15,603 nucleotides of DNA from Bacteroidia bacterium (GTDB lineage Bacteria; Bacteroidota; Bacteroidia; Bacteroidales; CAJPTX01), in NCBI GenBank assembly GCA_905373625.1, contig CAJPTS010000022.1, forward strand, positions 1-15,603, read 5' to 3'. This document shows positions 8,059 to 15,367 of the stretch, one piece after another (position 1 is the first letter of the stretch; each line of letters begins with the position of its first letter). The notes below the pieces were generated by a model that was not told the DNA's origin, did not search any database, and saw nothing but the letters and a program-made list of their open reading frames with translations. The position numbers were made by a program, and so were the translations under genes.

Positions 8059-8205
8059 TTAAACGCGACCAAACAAAAGAGAATTTGTTTGCCACTGTAA
8101 GGCAGTTAAAACTAAAGGCGAGACAATAAAAATCAGAAAGATGCACATTAGCATTCCGAATGCTCCTAAAATGAGCCATCCGCCATCTATTTTCTTTTTA
8201 TGCAC
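8059..8205 (-). CDS. Small hypothetical single-span membrane protein (48 aa)
   Basis: An open frame on the minus strand runs from GTG at 8205 to TAA at 8061-8059, giving 48 residues. The N-terminus is short and basic (HKKKIDGGW), followed by one strongly hydrophobic stretch of about 27 residues (WLILGAFGMLMCIFLIF, continuing IVSPLVLTAL), then a polar tail QWQTNSLLFGRV. This is the layout of a single-pass membrane protein with its N-terminus inside. There is no ATG start: the frame is closed by a TGA 12 bases above the GTG. It ends 89 bases before gcvP on the same strand and is divergent from the ATPase gene, whose operator-like repeats begin 9 bases away. I do not recognise the family. The hydrophobic pattern could be chance, but the stretch is otherwise an unexplained 294-base spacer. 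Confidence 0.45.
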   Translation of the reverse strand: MHKKKIDGGWLILGAFGMLMCIFLIFIVSPLVLTALQWQTNSLLFGRV

Positions 8206-8214
8206 ACGACAAAA

Positions 8215-8274
8215 TTTTCAGTTATAAACGAAAAATCTTATTTTTACAGCAATATTTTCGGTTATGGACGAAAG
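8215..8274 (+). repeat. Pair of operator-like 20-bp direct repeats at the ATPase start
   Basis: Two related near-palindromes of form TTTTCrGTTATrrACGAAAr lie at 8215-8234 and 8255-8274, exactly 40 bp apart. Over 30-base windows beginning at 8211 and 8251, 22 positions agree. The first is centred on the palindrome TTATAA with TTTTC and GAAAA arms. The second overlaps the ATG of the ATPase gene (8264). Spacing near four helical turns fits cooperative protein binding, and overlap with the start would suit repression, perhaps self-repression (inference). Confidence 0.45.
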
Positions 8275-9532
8275 ATTGCAAGTGCTCAGAAGATATAATC
8301 TATGGGATTCGCCTTCATTTGATTTCGGATACGAACGGAGCGAGTATACAGACAAAATAGCGAGTTACGTCGGCAATCGGCTTATAAAAGTCCTTATAGG
8401 TCAGCGGCGTGCAGGCAAAAGTTACTTGTTACGCCAAGTTGCCAGACGACTGGTAAAAGAAGGCGTAAACGTCAAAAATACACTCATCATCAACAGAGAA
8501 CTTTCTGAGTTTGACTTCCTTCACACTCACAAAGACCTTGAGGACTTGCTCACACTATACAAATCAGAACTAAAACCGGAGGGAAAGGTCTATATTTTCA
8601 TCGACGAGGTACAGATGATAGAGGGGTGGGAGGTAACCGTCAATTCTTGTTCACAGAACTATGCAAATCCGTATGAAGTGTTTCTTAGCGGTTCTAATTC
8701 TCATCTACTTTCAGGAGAGCTAGCTACTCTACTTTCGGGGCGCTACGTTTGTTTCGAGATATTCCCATTCAGCTTTACAGAGTACGCGGGTATTAGGGGT
8801 AATGAGCCCGACAAAACTTGCTACACAGAATACATTACAAGCGGCGCTCTCCCCGAGCTTTTTACCCTGTCAAATGCCGAGGTAAAACGCAACTACGTGG
8901 CTGCAATCAAAGACTCCGTACTACTGCGCGACATCATACAACGTCACAACATTCGCGACCCGAAACTACTCGAAGATGTCTTTGTATTCTTGGTGAACAA
9001 CACCTCGAACCTTATTTCGGTAAGTTCTGTCGTAAACTATTTCAAAGGGCTAGGGCGCAAGACGAGCTATGACGCAGTAGCCAACTACATGGGGTATATC
9101 GAAGACACATTTCTGATACATCGGTGCGACCGTTATGACATACGTGGCAAAGACATTATTACGGGTAATGCAAAGTACTACATCAATGATCTTGCTTATC
9201 GGAATTACCTCTATTCGGGTTGCGGCTATGGTTTCGGTTACTTGCTCGAAAATGCTGTTTACTTGGATTTACGCCGTGCAGGCTACGCAGTTTACACAGG
9301 TGTAAGGAAAGGCAAGGAGGTAGATTTTGTAGCCCGCAAAGCTGACAGAGTTATATATATACAGTGCGCCTACTTGCTAGTAGATGAAACAACGACTGAA
9401 CGAGAATATTCGGCATTGGAAGCTATTCCAGATAGTTTTGAGAAGTTCGTCGTCTCACTCGATGATCTGACACTTCCTCTCCGCAATGGTATTCGGCACG
9501 TGCCTGCATGGGAATTAACGAAGTGGCTCTAA
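8264..9532 (+). CDS. AAA-type ATP-binding protein with C-terminal DUF4143-like domain
   Basis: This 422-residue P-loop ATPase belongs to the large group with an N-terminal AAA_14-type domain and a C-terminal DUF4143 domain, common in many copies in Bacteroidales; the cellular role is not established. Walker A is GQRRAGKS (46-53), Walker B is VYIFIDEVQ (109-117), the sensor strand is FLSGSNS (140-146), and a likely arginine finger is Arg160 in LLSGRY. The C-terminal part has the LRDII..HNI segment, a winged-helix-like region (about 225-290), and the nuclease-fold remnant LLENAVYLDLRR, KGKEVDFVAR, YIQCAY. The last motif lacks the catalytic lysine of PD-(D/E)XK enzymes, as is usual for the family, so nuclease activity is doubtful. 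The ATG at 8264 is chosen because the N-terminus RYNLWDS matches family starts. The frame is intact. It is unlinked in function to its neighbours. Confidence 0.88.
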   Translation: MDERLQVLRRYNLWDSPSFDFGYERSEYTDKIASYVGNRLIKVLIGQRRAGKSYLLRQVARRLVKEGVNVKNTLIINRELSEFDFLHTHKDLEDLLTLYKSELKPEGKVYIFIDEVQMIEGWEVTVNSCSQNYANPYEVFLSGSNSHLLSGELATLLSGRYVCFEIFPFSFTEYAGIRGNEPDKTCYTEYITSGALPELFTLSNAEVKRNYVAAIKDSVLLRDIIQRHNIRDPKLLEDVFVFLVNNTSNLISVSSVVNYFKGLGRKTSYDAVANYMGYIEDTFLIHRCDRYDIRGKDIITGNAKYYINDLAYRNYLYSGCGYGFGYLLENAVYLDLRRAGYAVYTGVRKGKEVDFVARKADRVIYIQCAYLLVDETTTEREYSALEAIPDSFEKFVVSLDDLTLPLRNGIRHVPAWELTKWL

Positions 9533-9557
9533 ACCGCACGGAGGAAGGGAGGGAGGG

Positions 9558-9598
9558 GTGGAGCGTCTGCGACGCAAGCAAAAGCATATGCGCCCCAC
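9558..9598 (+). other. Imperfect hairpin region after the ATPase gene
   Basis: GTGGAGCG (9558-9565) can pair with CGCCCCAC (9591-9598) with one mismatch. An alternative tight hairpin is GCGTC-TGC-GACGC (9563-9575). There is no T-run, so this is not a standard intrinsic terminator. It begins 25 bases after the ATPase stop. Confidence 0.3.
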
Positions 9599-9610
9599 TG
9601 AGCGCTAGTT

Positions 9611-9634
9611 AAGAGTTAAAAGTACGCAAGGCGG
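9611..9634 (+). repeat. Spacer element, copy 1 (AAGAGTTAAAA...CGCAA.GCG)
   Basis: AAGAGTTAAAA followed by a CGCAAnGCG segment. The same element, with one base gap, occurs in reverse orientation at 13576-13600 after the DNA methylase gene. The two copies lie in otherwise unrelated spacers. Confidence 0.4.
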
Positions 9635-9641
9635 CTTAAAT

Positions 9642-9718
9642 AAGTACAAGGTACGAAATACAACGCAAAGCGAAAATTATCAGGGGTTTACTTTGAACTT
9701 TGGACTTCGTACTTTGAA
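9642..9718 (+). repeat. Two blocks of degenerate 7-bp tandem repeats in inverted orientation
   Basis: Block A (9642-9662) reads AAGTACA, AGGTACG, AAATACA. Block B (9691-9718) reads CTTTGAA, CTTTGGA, CTTCGTA, CTTTGAA, four consecutive heptamers. Block A resembles the reverse complement of block B: 9647-9663 and 9700-9716 pair at 14 of 17 positions, so the two can form a long imperfect stem around a 36-base loop. The blocks lie just upstream of hemW. Similar heptamer phrasing (ACTTAGT, ACTTAGA) occurs at 13621-13634. Confidence 0.5.
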
Positions 9719-9745
9719 CCTATTTCGTCTTTACATTGTGTGCGG

Positions 9746-9753
9746 TAACTTTG
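9746..9753 (+). promoter_or_regulatory. -7 box match directly before the hemW start
   Basis: TAACTTTG matches TAnnTTTG exactly. It ends 5 bases before the hemW ATG, so a transcript from it would be leaderless or nearly so. ATTTCG near 9722-9727 could be a weak -33 element. The match may be chance. Confidence 0.35.
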
Positions 9754-9758
9754 TGCTG

Positions 9759-10871
9759 ATGTTTAGCCTTTACCTCCATATTCCTTTTTGTAAACGTAAA
9801 TGCCCTTACTGCGATTTTTACTCGCAAACGAACCAAGAGGACAAAGAGCGTTACCTGAGTGCAGTACAGAAGGAACTCGCCTTGTATGCTGAGCACTTTT
9901 ACGACGAGGTGGTCTCAATTTATTTTGGTGGCGGTACCCCCTCATTACTAAACTCCGCAGAAATAGGAGCACTTCTTAATTGTATCGCACGCATATATTC
10001 GGTTAGTACAGATTGTGAAATTACACTAGAGAGCAACCCCGAACAAGCATCAGTTGCCTATTACCGAGCGCTTTACAATGCAGGCATCAACCGCCTTAGT
10101 ATAGGAGTACAGTCACTTGACAACCGCATATTACAATTCCTCGGACGTGGTCACAATGCACAAGAGGCACTGTATGCACTTGAATACGCCCAACACGCAG
10201 GCTTTAGACGCATCTCTGCCGATGTTATCTACGGGATTCCCTCCTTAAGCACTTCTACCCTAGAGGCTACTTTACGCACCTTGGTGGGCATAGAACACAT
10301 ATCGGCATATCATTTGACTCTGGAAGAGGCTACCGCCTTTGGACGTATGCATGCACGCGGCAAACTAAAAGAAGTAGACGAGGAAACAAGCATCGCACAT
10401 TTCAACCTTTGCAACGAACTGTTAGGACGGGCAGGGTATGAACACTACGAGATATCTAGTTTTGCGCAGCAGAGCGGATATTCGCGCCATAATATGGGGT
10501 ATTGGTTTGACCGTCCGTATCTGGGCGTGGGAGCAGCTGCACATTCGTATGACGGACGCCGACGCTGGTGGAATCACAGCAACATACAGAGCTACATGAA
10601 TACTATTACGTCTGGGTCACTTTTTCCCAACCAAGAGTCTCTGAACGAGGAAGAACGCTGGGAGGAGTGGCTACTTACACATTTGCGCACCCAATGGGGG
10701 CTCAACCTAGCCGAAGGAGAACAGCGCTTCGGGAGAAAACGTATTGAAACGTTGATAATAAAAAGTCGCCCCTTACTCCAATCGCAATTACTCCAAGAAG
10801 AGGCAGGACGTCTGTATATACCACCAAACCACTTTCTTGTGGCTGATGAGGTTATTAGGGAACTCTGCTAG
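9759..10871 (+). CDS. hemW: Radical SAM HemW (formerly annotated as oxygen-independent coproporphyrinogen III oxidase-like)
   Basis: This cytoplasmic radical-SAM protein is thought to act as a haem chaperone. It has 370 residues from the ATG at 9759. The longer frame from TTG at 9693 is rejected because its extra 22 residues run through the heptamer repeats, while MFSLYLHIPFC is the normal HemW start. The iron-sulfur cluster motif is C11-K-R-K-C15-P-Y-C18-D-F, and the CDF ending marks HemW rather than true HemN. Other family blocks are YFGGGTPSLL, ESNPEQ, RLSIGVQSLD followed by LGRGH, ISADVIYGIPS, and YEISSFAQ...HNMGYW. A wing-like C-terminal region follows to FLVADEVIRELC. No frame break is seen. 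It lies between the ATPase and the DNA methylase but shows no functional link to either, and no terminator is evident after it. Confidence 0.95.
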   Translation: MFSLYLHIPFCKRKCPYCDFYSQTNQEDKERYLSAVQKELALYAEHFYDEVVSIYFGGGTPSLLNSAEIGALLNCIARIYSVSTDCEITLESNPEQASVAYYRALYNAGINRLSIGVQSLDNRILQFLGRGHNAQEALYALEYAQHAGFRRISADVIYGIPSLSTSTLEATLRTLVGIEHISAYHLTLEEATAFGRMHARGKLKEVDEETSIAHFNLCNELLGRAGYEHYEISSFAQQSGYSRHNMGYWFDRPYLGVGAAAHSYDGRRRWWNHSNIQSYMNTITSGSLFPNQESLNEEERWEEWLLTHLRTQWGLNLAEGEQRFGRKRIETLIIKSRPLLQSQLLQEEAGRLYIPPNHFLVADEVIRELC

Positions 10872-10954
10872 TGTGAGTGAAAAAAACTGTTACTACCTAC
10901 CTTAACGAAATGTTTTAGCAAGCACCTTGCACAAAGAAGCACAAACGGAAATAG

Positions 10955-10962
10955 TACATTTG
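10955..10962 (+). promoter_or_regulatory. -7 promoter box for the DNA methylase
   Basis: TACATTTG is an exact match to the Bacteroidota -7 consensus TAnnTTTG, 20 bases before the methylase ATG. A TTG at 10927-10929 is a possible -33 element, slightly farther away than ideal. The resulting leader would be about 15-20 bases. Confidence 0.5.
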
Positions 10963-10982
10963 ACGCGAGTAGTAGAAAACCA

Positions 10983-13451
10983 ATGGTCGCATCAAAAAGG
11001 AAACAGAGGTCAGTAGAGATTGTCCATCAGCAAATATTACAGAGTGTTGCATTGTCGTTAGCAGGCGTCGCTAAAACGCTGCGCAATTCCATAGCTAAGC
11101 TCCTATTAGAAGCCGACACTCCTGCCTTAGAGTACCTTCGATGTGAGTACCTTCGGTGGAAAGGCTTGAGTGTAATAGATACCCCTACAGATTTTGCCGA
11201 CCAGTGGGCACAAATAACCGTTTTTTCGTTTCTTTTTTCGCGAGCGACTGCCTCTAAACAAATTGTAGCCGATCACGTTTTTTTATTCATAGAAAGTCTC
11301 CTTCCTACTGTATTAACAGAATTACAAGCGGTAGTAACCTCAGAAAGTTTTAGGACGCTCCGCCAACAGTACCACAACCAAGTTCTTGTACACCTTTATG
11401 CAGCATTCGTAGCACATTACGCGCCTGAAACGCGCAAACGTTTAGGGGTATGGTATACCCCGCAGTGTGTAGTGCACTTCATGGTGAAGGCTACACAATT
11501 GTTACTGACGAATGTAAGGGCAAAGGTGCAAGAAGAAATAGGTGTCAGAATTATAGAACCCGCAGCAGGATCAGGGGTATTCCTTGCAGAGATCGTACGT
11601 GCGCTGACCCTCCAAAAAAGGTGGGAGAAAACAGAACTACACGGTTTTGAGATTTCATGGCCTAGCTATTGTTTAGCGCAAATAAATTGCAGCCATGCCT
11701 ATCACTCAGCTGGTGGCGAAGGCGATCCTCCCATCCAGCTTTATCAAACCAATGCTTTGCTTGTCCCGTGTCCCGAAATTACGAAAGAGGGGAAGAAAAT
11801 AACTATTGTGATAGGTAACCCTCCCTACAACCGTGGCAGTTCGAATAATTCAGCATGGATTACAGAGCTTATAAAGAAATATAAACCCTATCGGGACGAT
11901 GCACCTGAGCGACTAGACGAGATTAATATTGTGGCGCTAAGCGATGATTATGTCAAGTTTATGGCGCTGGCGCAGTACTACGTAGAACAATCGGGCACGG
12001 GCATTGTAGCATTCATCACCAACAAAGGGTACTTGGATGGTATTATTCATCGGCAGATGCGCTATGAGCTGCTCACCGCTTTTGATACTATTTACATTTT
12101 GAATCTCCACGGAGACTCTCGCTACAACCCAAAGACTCCTAGTGGCGAAAAAGATGAAAATATCTTTAACATCAAAACTGGAGTGTGTATCAGCATTTTT
12201 GTCAGACACGCAACGGCGCAAAACGGATTAGCAAAAGTCTATTACCACGAACTTTATGGGCTCCGTACCGCGAAAGAAGCTTTTCTTAACACGCATACAC
12301 TTCAGACAGTCCCGTGGCAGAGAGTTACAGTAAAAGCTCCGTTTTACTATTTCGTTCCCAAAGATTATGCACTAGAAGAGGAATATCGGGCAGGATTTGG
12401 AATTCATGAGCTCTTCGAAGTGTATAGTACAGCCGTAGAAACGCAACGCGACAAACTCGCCATACAATGGCAAGCCGAGGACTTTGAACCGCTACGAAAC
12501 GATGCTTCCCTTTTATCTGAGGCGGGATTTCGCACTAAGTATGCCGTTGGCGAAGACGGACGCGACTGGAAACTATCTCTGGCACTAAAAGATTTTCTAA
12601 ACACACAACATAATATAGTGACCGCTATAGACTACTTCCCTTTTGATCAGCGATACGTTTTGTACGGCAAACAACGTGGCTTGGTAGCATATCCGCACTA
12701 TGCGAAGTTGGGCTCTATGCTCGTACCGAACAATCTGGCACTTCTCTGCCTCCGAACAGTAAAGGGATGCACCACGTTTCACCATTGTTTCGTATCGCAA
12801 CGGTTAGTAGATAGAATCTTCTTTATGGGAAATACCACTGTTTTCCCTCTTTATCGCATACCCGATGCTAGCGCATTTACTCCACAAGAAATTCTCACAA
12901 AAAGTATAGCGGGTTGTATTACCAATTTCCGTCCTACGGTACTTAACGAGATAGAAAAGCGTCTTGGGGCAAGCGTAGAACCGCTAGAATTGTTCGATTA
13001 CATTTATGCCCACCTCAACGCGCCGAATTATTGTACACGATACGAGGCATTCTTAAAAATTGATTTTCCGCGTATTCCTTATCCAACCGACATCTCGGAG
13101 TACCGACGCCTCGCTGCGATAGGCACCAAGCTTCGTAGCCTCCACCTTATGGAGGCTTGCGAGACATGGAAGCTTAATACTATTTTCCCAGTGGCTGGAA
13201 GCAACCGCGTGGAAGGTGTACGATATACACAAGAGGAACGAGTATATATCAATGCCAAGCAGTATTTTCAGGGCATTAGTGCCGCGGTGTGGCAAACGTA
13301 TATAGGTGCCTACCAGCCCGCACAAAAATGGCTTAAAGCGAGGAAGGGGCGTACGCTACTAGCCGCGGATATTTTACACTACCAGCGTATACTATACGTT
13401 CTGGAGCAGAATCAAAAATTACACGAGAAGATTGAATCGAAACGCACTTAG
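10983..13451 (+). CDS. N6-adenine DNA methyltransferase, resembling the modification half of Type ISP enzymes
   Basis: This 822-residue predicted adenine-N6 DNA methylase has a helical N-terminal region (about 1-140) with the FADQWAQITVFSFLFSR coupler-like segment (71-87), and the block YAPETRKRLGVWYTP (146-160) typical of Type ISP and Eco57I-like methylases. The SAM motif I is IIEPAAGSGVF (190-200) and the catalytic motif IV is NPPY (279-282). GIVAFITNKGYLDG (340-353) follows. The remaining ~420 residues probably hold target recognition. Full Type ISP proteins (about 1,500-1,600 residues) carry an N-terminal nuclease and helicase; none is present here, nor in the 111-base spacer before the start. 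It looks like a free-standing methylase with both catalytic motifs intact. It could be an orphan modification enzyme or the modification part of a split or lost system. Its own promoter box lies upstream. Confidence 0.87.
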   Translation: MVASKRKQRSVEIVHQQILQSVALSLAGVAKTLRNSIAKLLLEADTPALEYLRCEYLRWKGLSVIDTPTDFADQWAQITVFSFLFSRATASKQIVADHVFLFIESLLPTVLTELQAVVTSESFRTLRQQYHNQVLVHLYAAFVAHYAPETRKRLGVWYTPQCVVHFMVKATQLLLTNVRAKVQEEIGVRIIEPAAGSGVFLAEIVRALTLQKRWEKTELHGFEISWPSYCLAQINCSHAYHSAGGEGDPPIQLYQTNALLVPCPEITKEGKKITIVIGNPPYNRGSSNNSAWITELIKKYKPYRDDAPERLDEINIVALSDDYVKFMALAQYYVEQSGTGIVAFITNKGYLDGIIHRQMRYELLTAFDTIYILNLHGDSRYNPKTPSGEKDENIFNIKTGVCISIFVRHATAQNGLAKVYYHELYGLRTAKEAFLNTHTLQTVPWQRVTVKAPFYYFVPKDYALEEEYRAGFGIHELFEVYSTAVETQRDKLAIQWQAEDFEPLRNDASLLSEAGFRTKYAVGEDGRDWKLSLALKDFLNTQHNIVTAIDYFPFDQRYVLYGKQRGLVAYPHYAKLGSMLVPNNLALLCLRTVKGCTTFHHCFVSQRLVDRIFFMGNTTVFPLYRIPDASAFTPQEILTKSIAGCITNFRPTVLNEIEKRLGASVEPLELFDYIYAHLNAPNYCTRYEAFLKIDFPRIPYPTDISEYRRLAAIGTKLRSLHLMEACETWKLNTIFPVAGSNRVEGVRYTQEERVYINAKQYFQGISAAVWQTYIGAYQPAQKWLKARKGRTLLAADILHYQRILYVLEQNQKLHEKIESKRT

Positions 13452-13575
13452 TGGGGCGGTCTCTATCTTATACGCAAAGCACTTATTTCGTCGCTTGTAT
13501 TTACTCTTTAGTCTCTGATATGCTAACGAACGAATCAGATTTCTCCCCTAGAAACAGAGACGAACAACGAAACAA

Positions 13576-13600
13576 GCGCTTTGCGCAATTTTTAACTCTT
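13576..13600 (-). repeat. Spacer element, copy 2, with a weak hairpin
   Basis: Read on the minus strand this is AAGAGTTAAAAATTGCGCAAAGCGC, matching the element at 9611-9634. On the plus strand it holds a 4-bp stem GCGC-TTT-GCGC followed by AATTTTT, which might weakly terminate the methylase transcript. The stem is not conserved in copy 1. The 203-base spacer shows no convincing gene. Confidence 0.4.
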
Positions 13601-13654
13601 CACTTTAACAGATTTGTCATACTTAGTACTTAGAGCCCCGTACAGGCATGAGAG

Positions 13655-15367
13655 TTAGCCAATTACAAAGAACTCGCTAGCCTGATTGAGTGCATTTGCC
13701 TGACTACTTAACTCTTCGGCACTAGTAGCCATTTCTTGGCTGGTAGCAGCATTCTGCTGTATTACGCCCGAGAGCTGCTGTATGGCCTCATTTATCTGAT
13801 CCACACCCGTACGCTGTTCCTGACTGGCTGTGGCTATTTCTTGTACCAATTGCGCCGTCCGTACAACCTCTGGCAGCACGTCATCAAGCCCTTTGGCAGC
13901 CTCGCGTGTATCATTTAGCGATCGGCTAGAGTAGCTCTCTATTTCAGAAGCAGCCTCGCGACTCCGCTCAGCCAGTTTACGTATTTCAGCGGCGACCACC
14001 GAAAATCCTCGTCCATGTTCGCCTGCACGTGCTGCTTCTACAGCCGCGTTGAGAGCCAGTATGTTCGTCTGACTAGCAATCTCGGTAATGATGGAGATCT
14101 TTTGTGTGATAGATTGTACCGACTCTAGTGATTGTTGCGACCGCTCATTTACACTCGCGAGCTTTTCTTCCATCTTTTGCGCTATAGCCTGCGTTTGTAG
14201 GGCGTTCTCAGCATTCTGATCAATGTTCGCCGCCATCTCCTCCATGGCACTGCTCACCTCCTCGGCACTAGATGCTTGAGTGCTTGTACCTTGCGAGATC
14301 CGCTGCGAGACGGCATTCAACTGTCCACTCGCCTCAGCTACTCGGTTTGCTCCCTGTTTTACTTCAGTTATTGCCCTGCGAACTTCGTGCATCATAGTCT
14401 CAATGGCACGCGCTAGGTTTCCGAATTCATCTGATCGTTTTAGTAACCGATCAGAGATCGGTACATTAAAATTACCTCCTGCACAGACCTCCATCTGTTG
14501 CACACCTAATTTCAGTGCACGAGTGATAAACGAAGATATGTACTGCGAGAGGATAATGGCAAAGAGTATTACGACGATAAGTAGCACTATCGTATACCCC
14601 ATCACCATCTTGTAATCCTGTCGGTACTGCGCAGCGAAATAGGTTGTAGCGTTGTCCAGATCTTTTGATAACAGCTCGGCTTGCTTGATCAAATTTTTCT
14701 TTACCTCAACCATCGATATGGCATGCGCATGTAACTCTTTTTCAGAGACCGAGAGCGCTTCAAGGCATTTAGCTACACTAGGTTGCAGTGACGCAGCTGC
14801 AAGATTATGATAAAGCGTATAAGCCTTTTCGAGAGCATTGATGTCATTATGCGCAGTGTACTGCTGATATAGGTCATTCCCCGTAGACAAGCCTACTGCG
14901 ATCTCCGAAGCTATTACATCAAAGCGGCGCATTTCAGCAAGAAGCGCCAAGAAGGCGTCCATGACCGAATCGCCGATGCGAGCGTCTTCGGCCATCTGCT
15001 CTGCAAGCTTTTTCTCAGAAGTTCGCAATTCGCTGAGCTTGGTATTTAACTTCAGGAGTATATCCTCGCCCACGTCTTCGTTAATAGAACGACAACTTAT
15101 TATTCCCGCATCCAACGAACGCTGTGTACTATCGAGGTAATAAGAGAACTCATCAAAGTCTTCTTTAGACGACGATGTCGTGTAACGTTGCTCTGCTCGT
15201 TCTGCAGCACACACTGCGTAATTCGCCGCATCGGTCACGTAAACTAAACGGACTAATTCGCGCGAACGACTAGTTTTAATAATCAAGAAAAGCCCAAAAG
15301 CCAAAATCATCACGGTGATTATCCCAAAAAAGATATTCAACCGTGCGCGTGTAGATAAATTTTTCAT
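13655..15367 (-). CDS. Methyl-accepting chemotaxis protein (MCP-2)
   Basis: This is a chemoreceptor paralogous to MCP-1, also of 570 residues and alignable without gaps by eye. The start is ATG at 15367 (MKNLSTRARLNIFFGII). TM1 is about residues 9-30, the outer helical sensor region about 31-254, TM2 about 255-275, HAMP about 276-332, and the signalling hairpin about 360-560 with the same tip SQTNILALNAAVEAARAGE at 432-450. The signalling half is very similar to MCP-1, while the sensor half is much more diverged (LDS at 78-80, ANY at 48-50 and scattered other positions remain). This suggests a duplicated receptor with a different ligand or partner. The C-terminus is EFFVIG, with no CheR tether. 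It is convergent with the DNA methylase and inverted relative to MCP-1. Its 5' region (15368-15603) shows no gene. Confidence 0.95.
   Translation of the reverse strand: MKNLSTRARLNIFFGIITVMILAFGLFLIIKTSRSRELVRLVYVTDAANYAVCAAERAEQRYTTSSSKEDFDEFSYYLDSTQRSLDAGIISCRSINEDVGEDILLKLNTKLSELRTSEKKLAEQMAEDARIGDSVMDAFLALLAEMRRFDVIASEIAVGLSTGNDLYQQYTAHNDINALEKAYTLYHNLAAASLQPSVAKCLEALSVSEKELHAHAISMVEVKKNLIKQAELLSKDLDNATTYFAAQYRQDYKMVMGYTIVLLIVVILFAIILSQYISSFITRALKLGVQQMEVCAGGNFNVPISDRLLKRSDEFGNLARAIETMMHEVRRAITEVKQGANRVAEASGQLNAVSQRISQGTSTQASSAEEVSSAMEEMAANIDQNAENALQTQAIAQKMEEKLASVNERSQQSLESVQSITQKISIITEIASQTNILALNAAVEAARAGEHGRGFSVVAAEIRKLAERSREAASEIESYSSRSLNDTREAAKGLDDVLPEVVRTAQLVQEIATASQEQRTGVDQINEAIQQLSGVIQQNAATSQEMATSAEELSSQANALNQASEFFVIG

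Noticed and set aside
9350..9400. Possible PD-(D/E)XK nuclease site at the ATPase C-terminus
   Set aside because: EVDF is present, but the following motif reads YIQCAY without the catalytic lysine, which is the normal state of the DUF4143-type family.
9693..9758. Extended N-terminus of HemW from a TTG at 9693
   Set aside because: The added residues are translated from the CTTTGAA heptamer array; the family start is at the ATG at 9759.
13451..13633. 60-codon frame starting at a GTG that overlaps the methylase stop codon
   Set aside because: It has no recognisable pattern and runs through the spacer element shared with 9611-9634 and into the heptamer-like repeats, so it is most likely non-coding.
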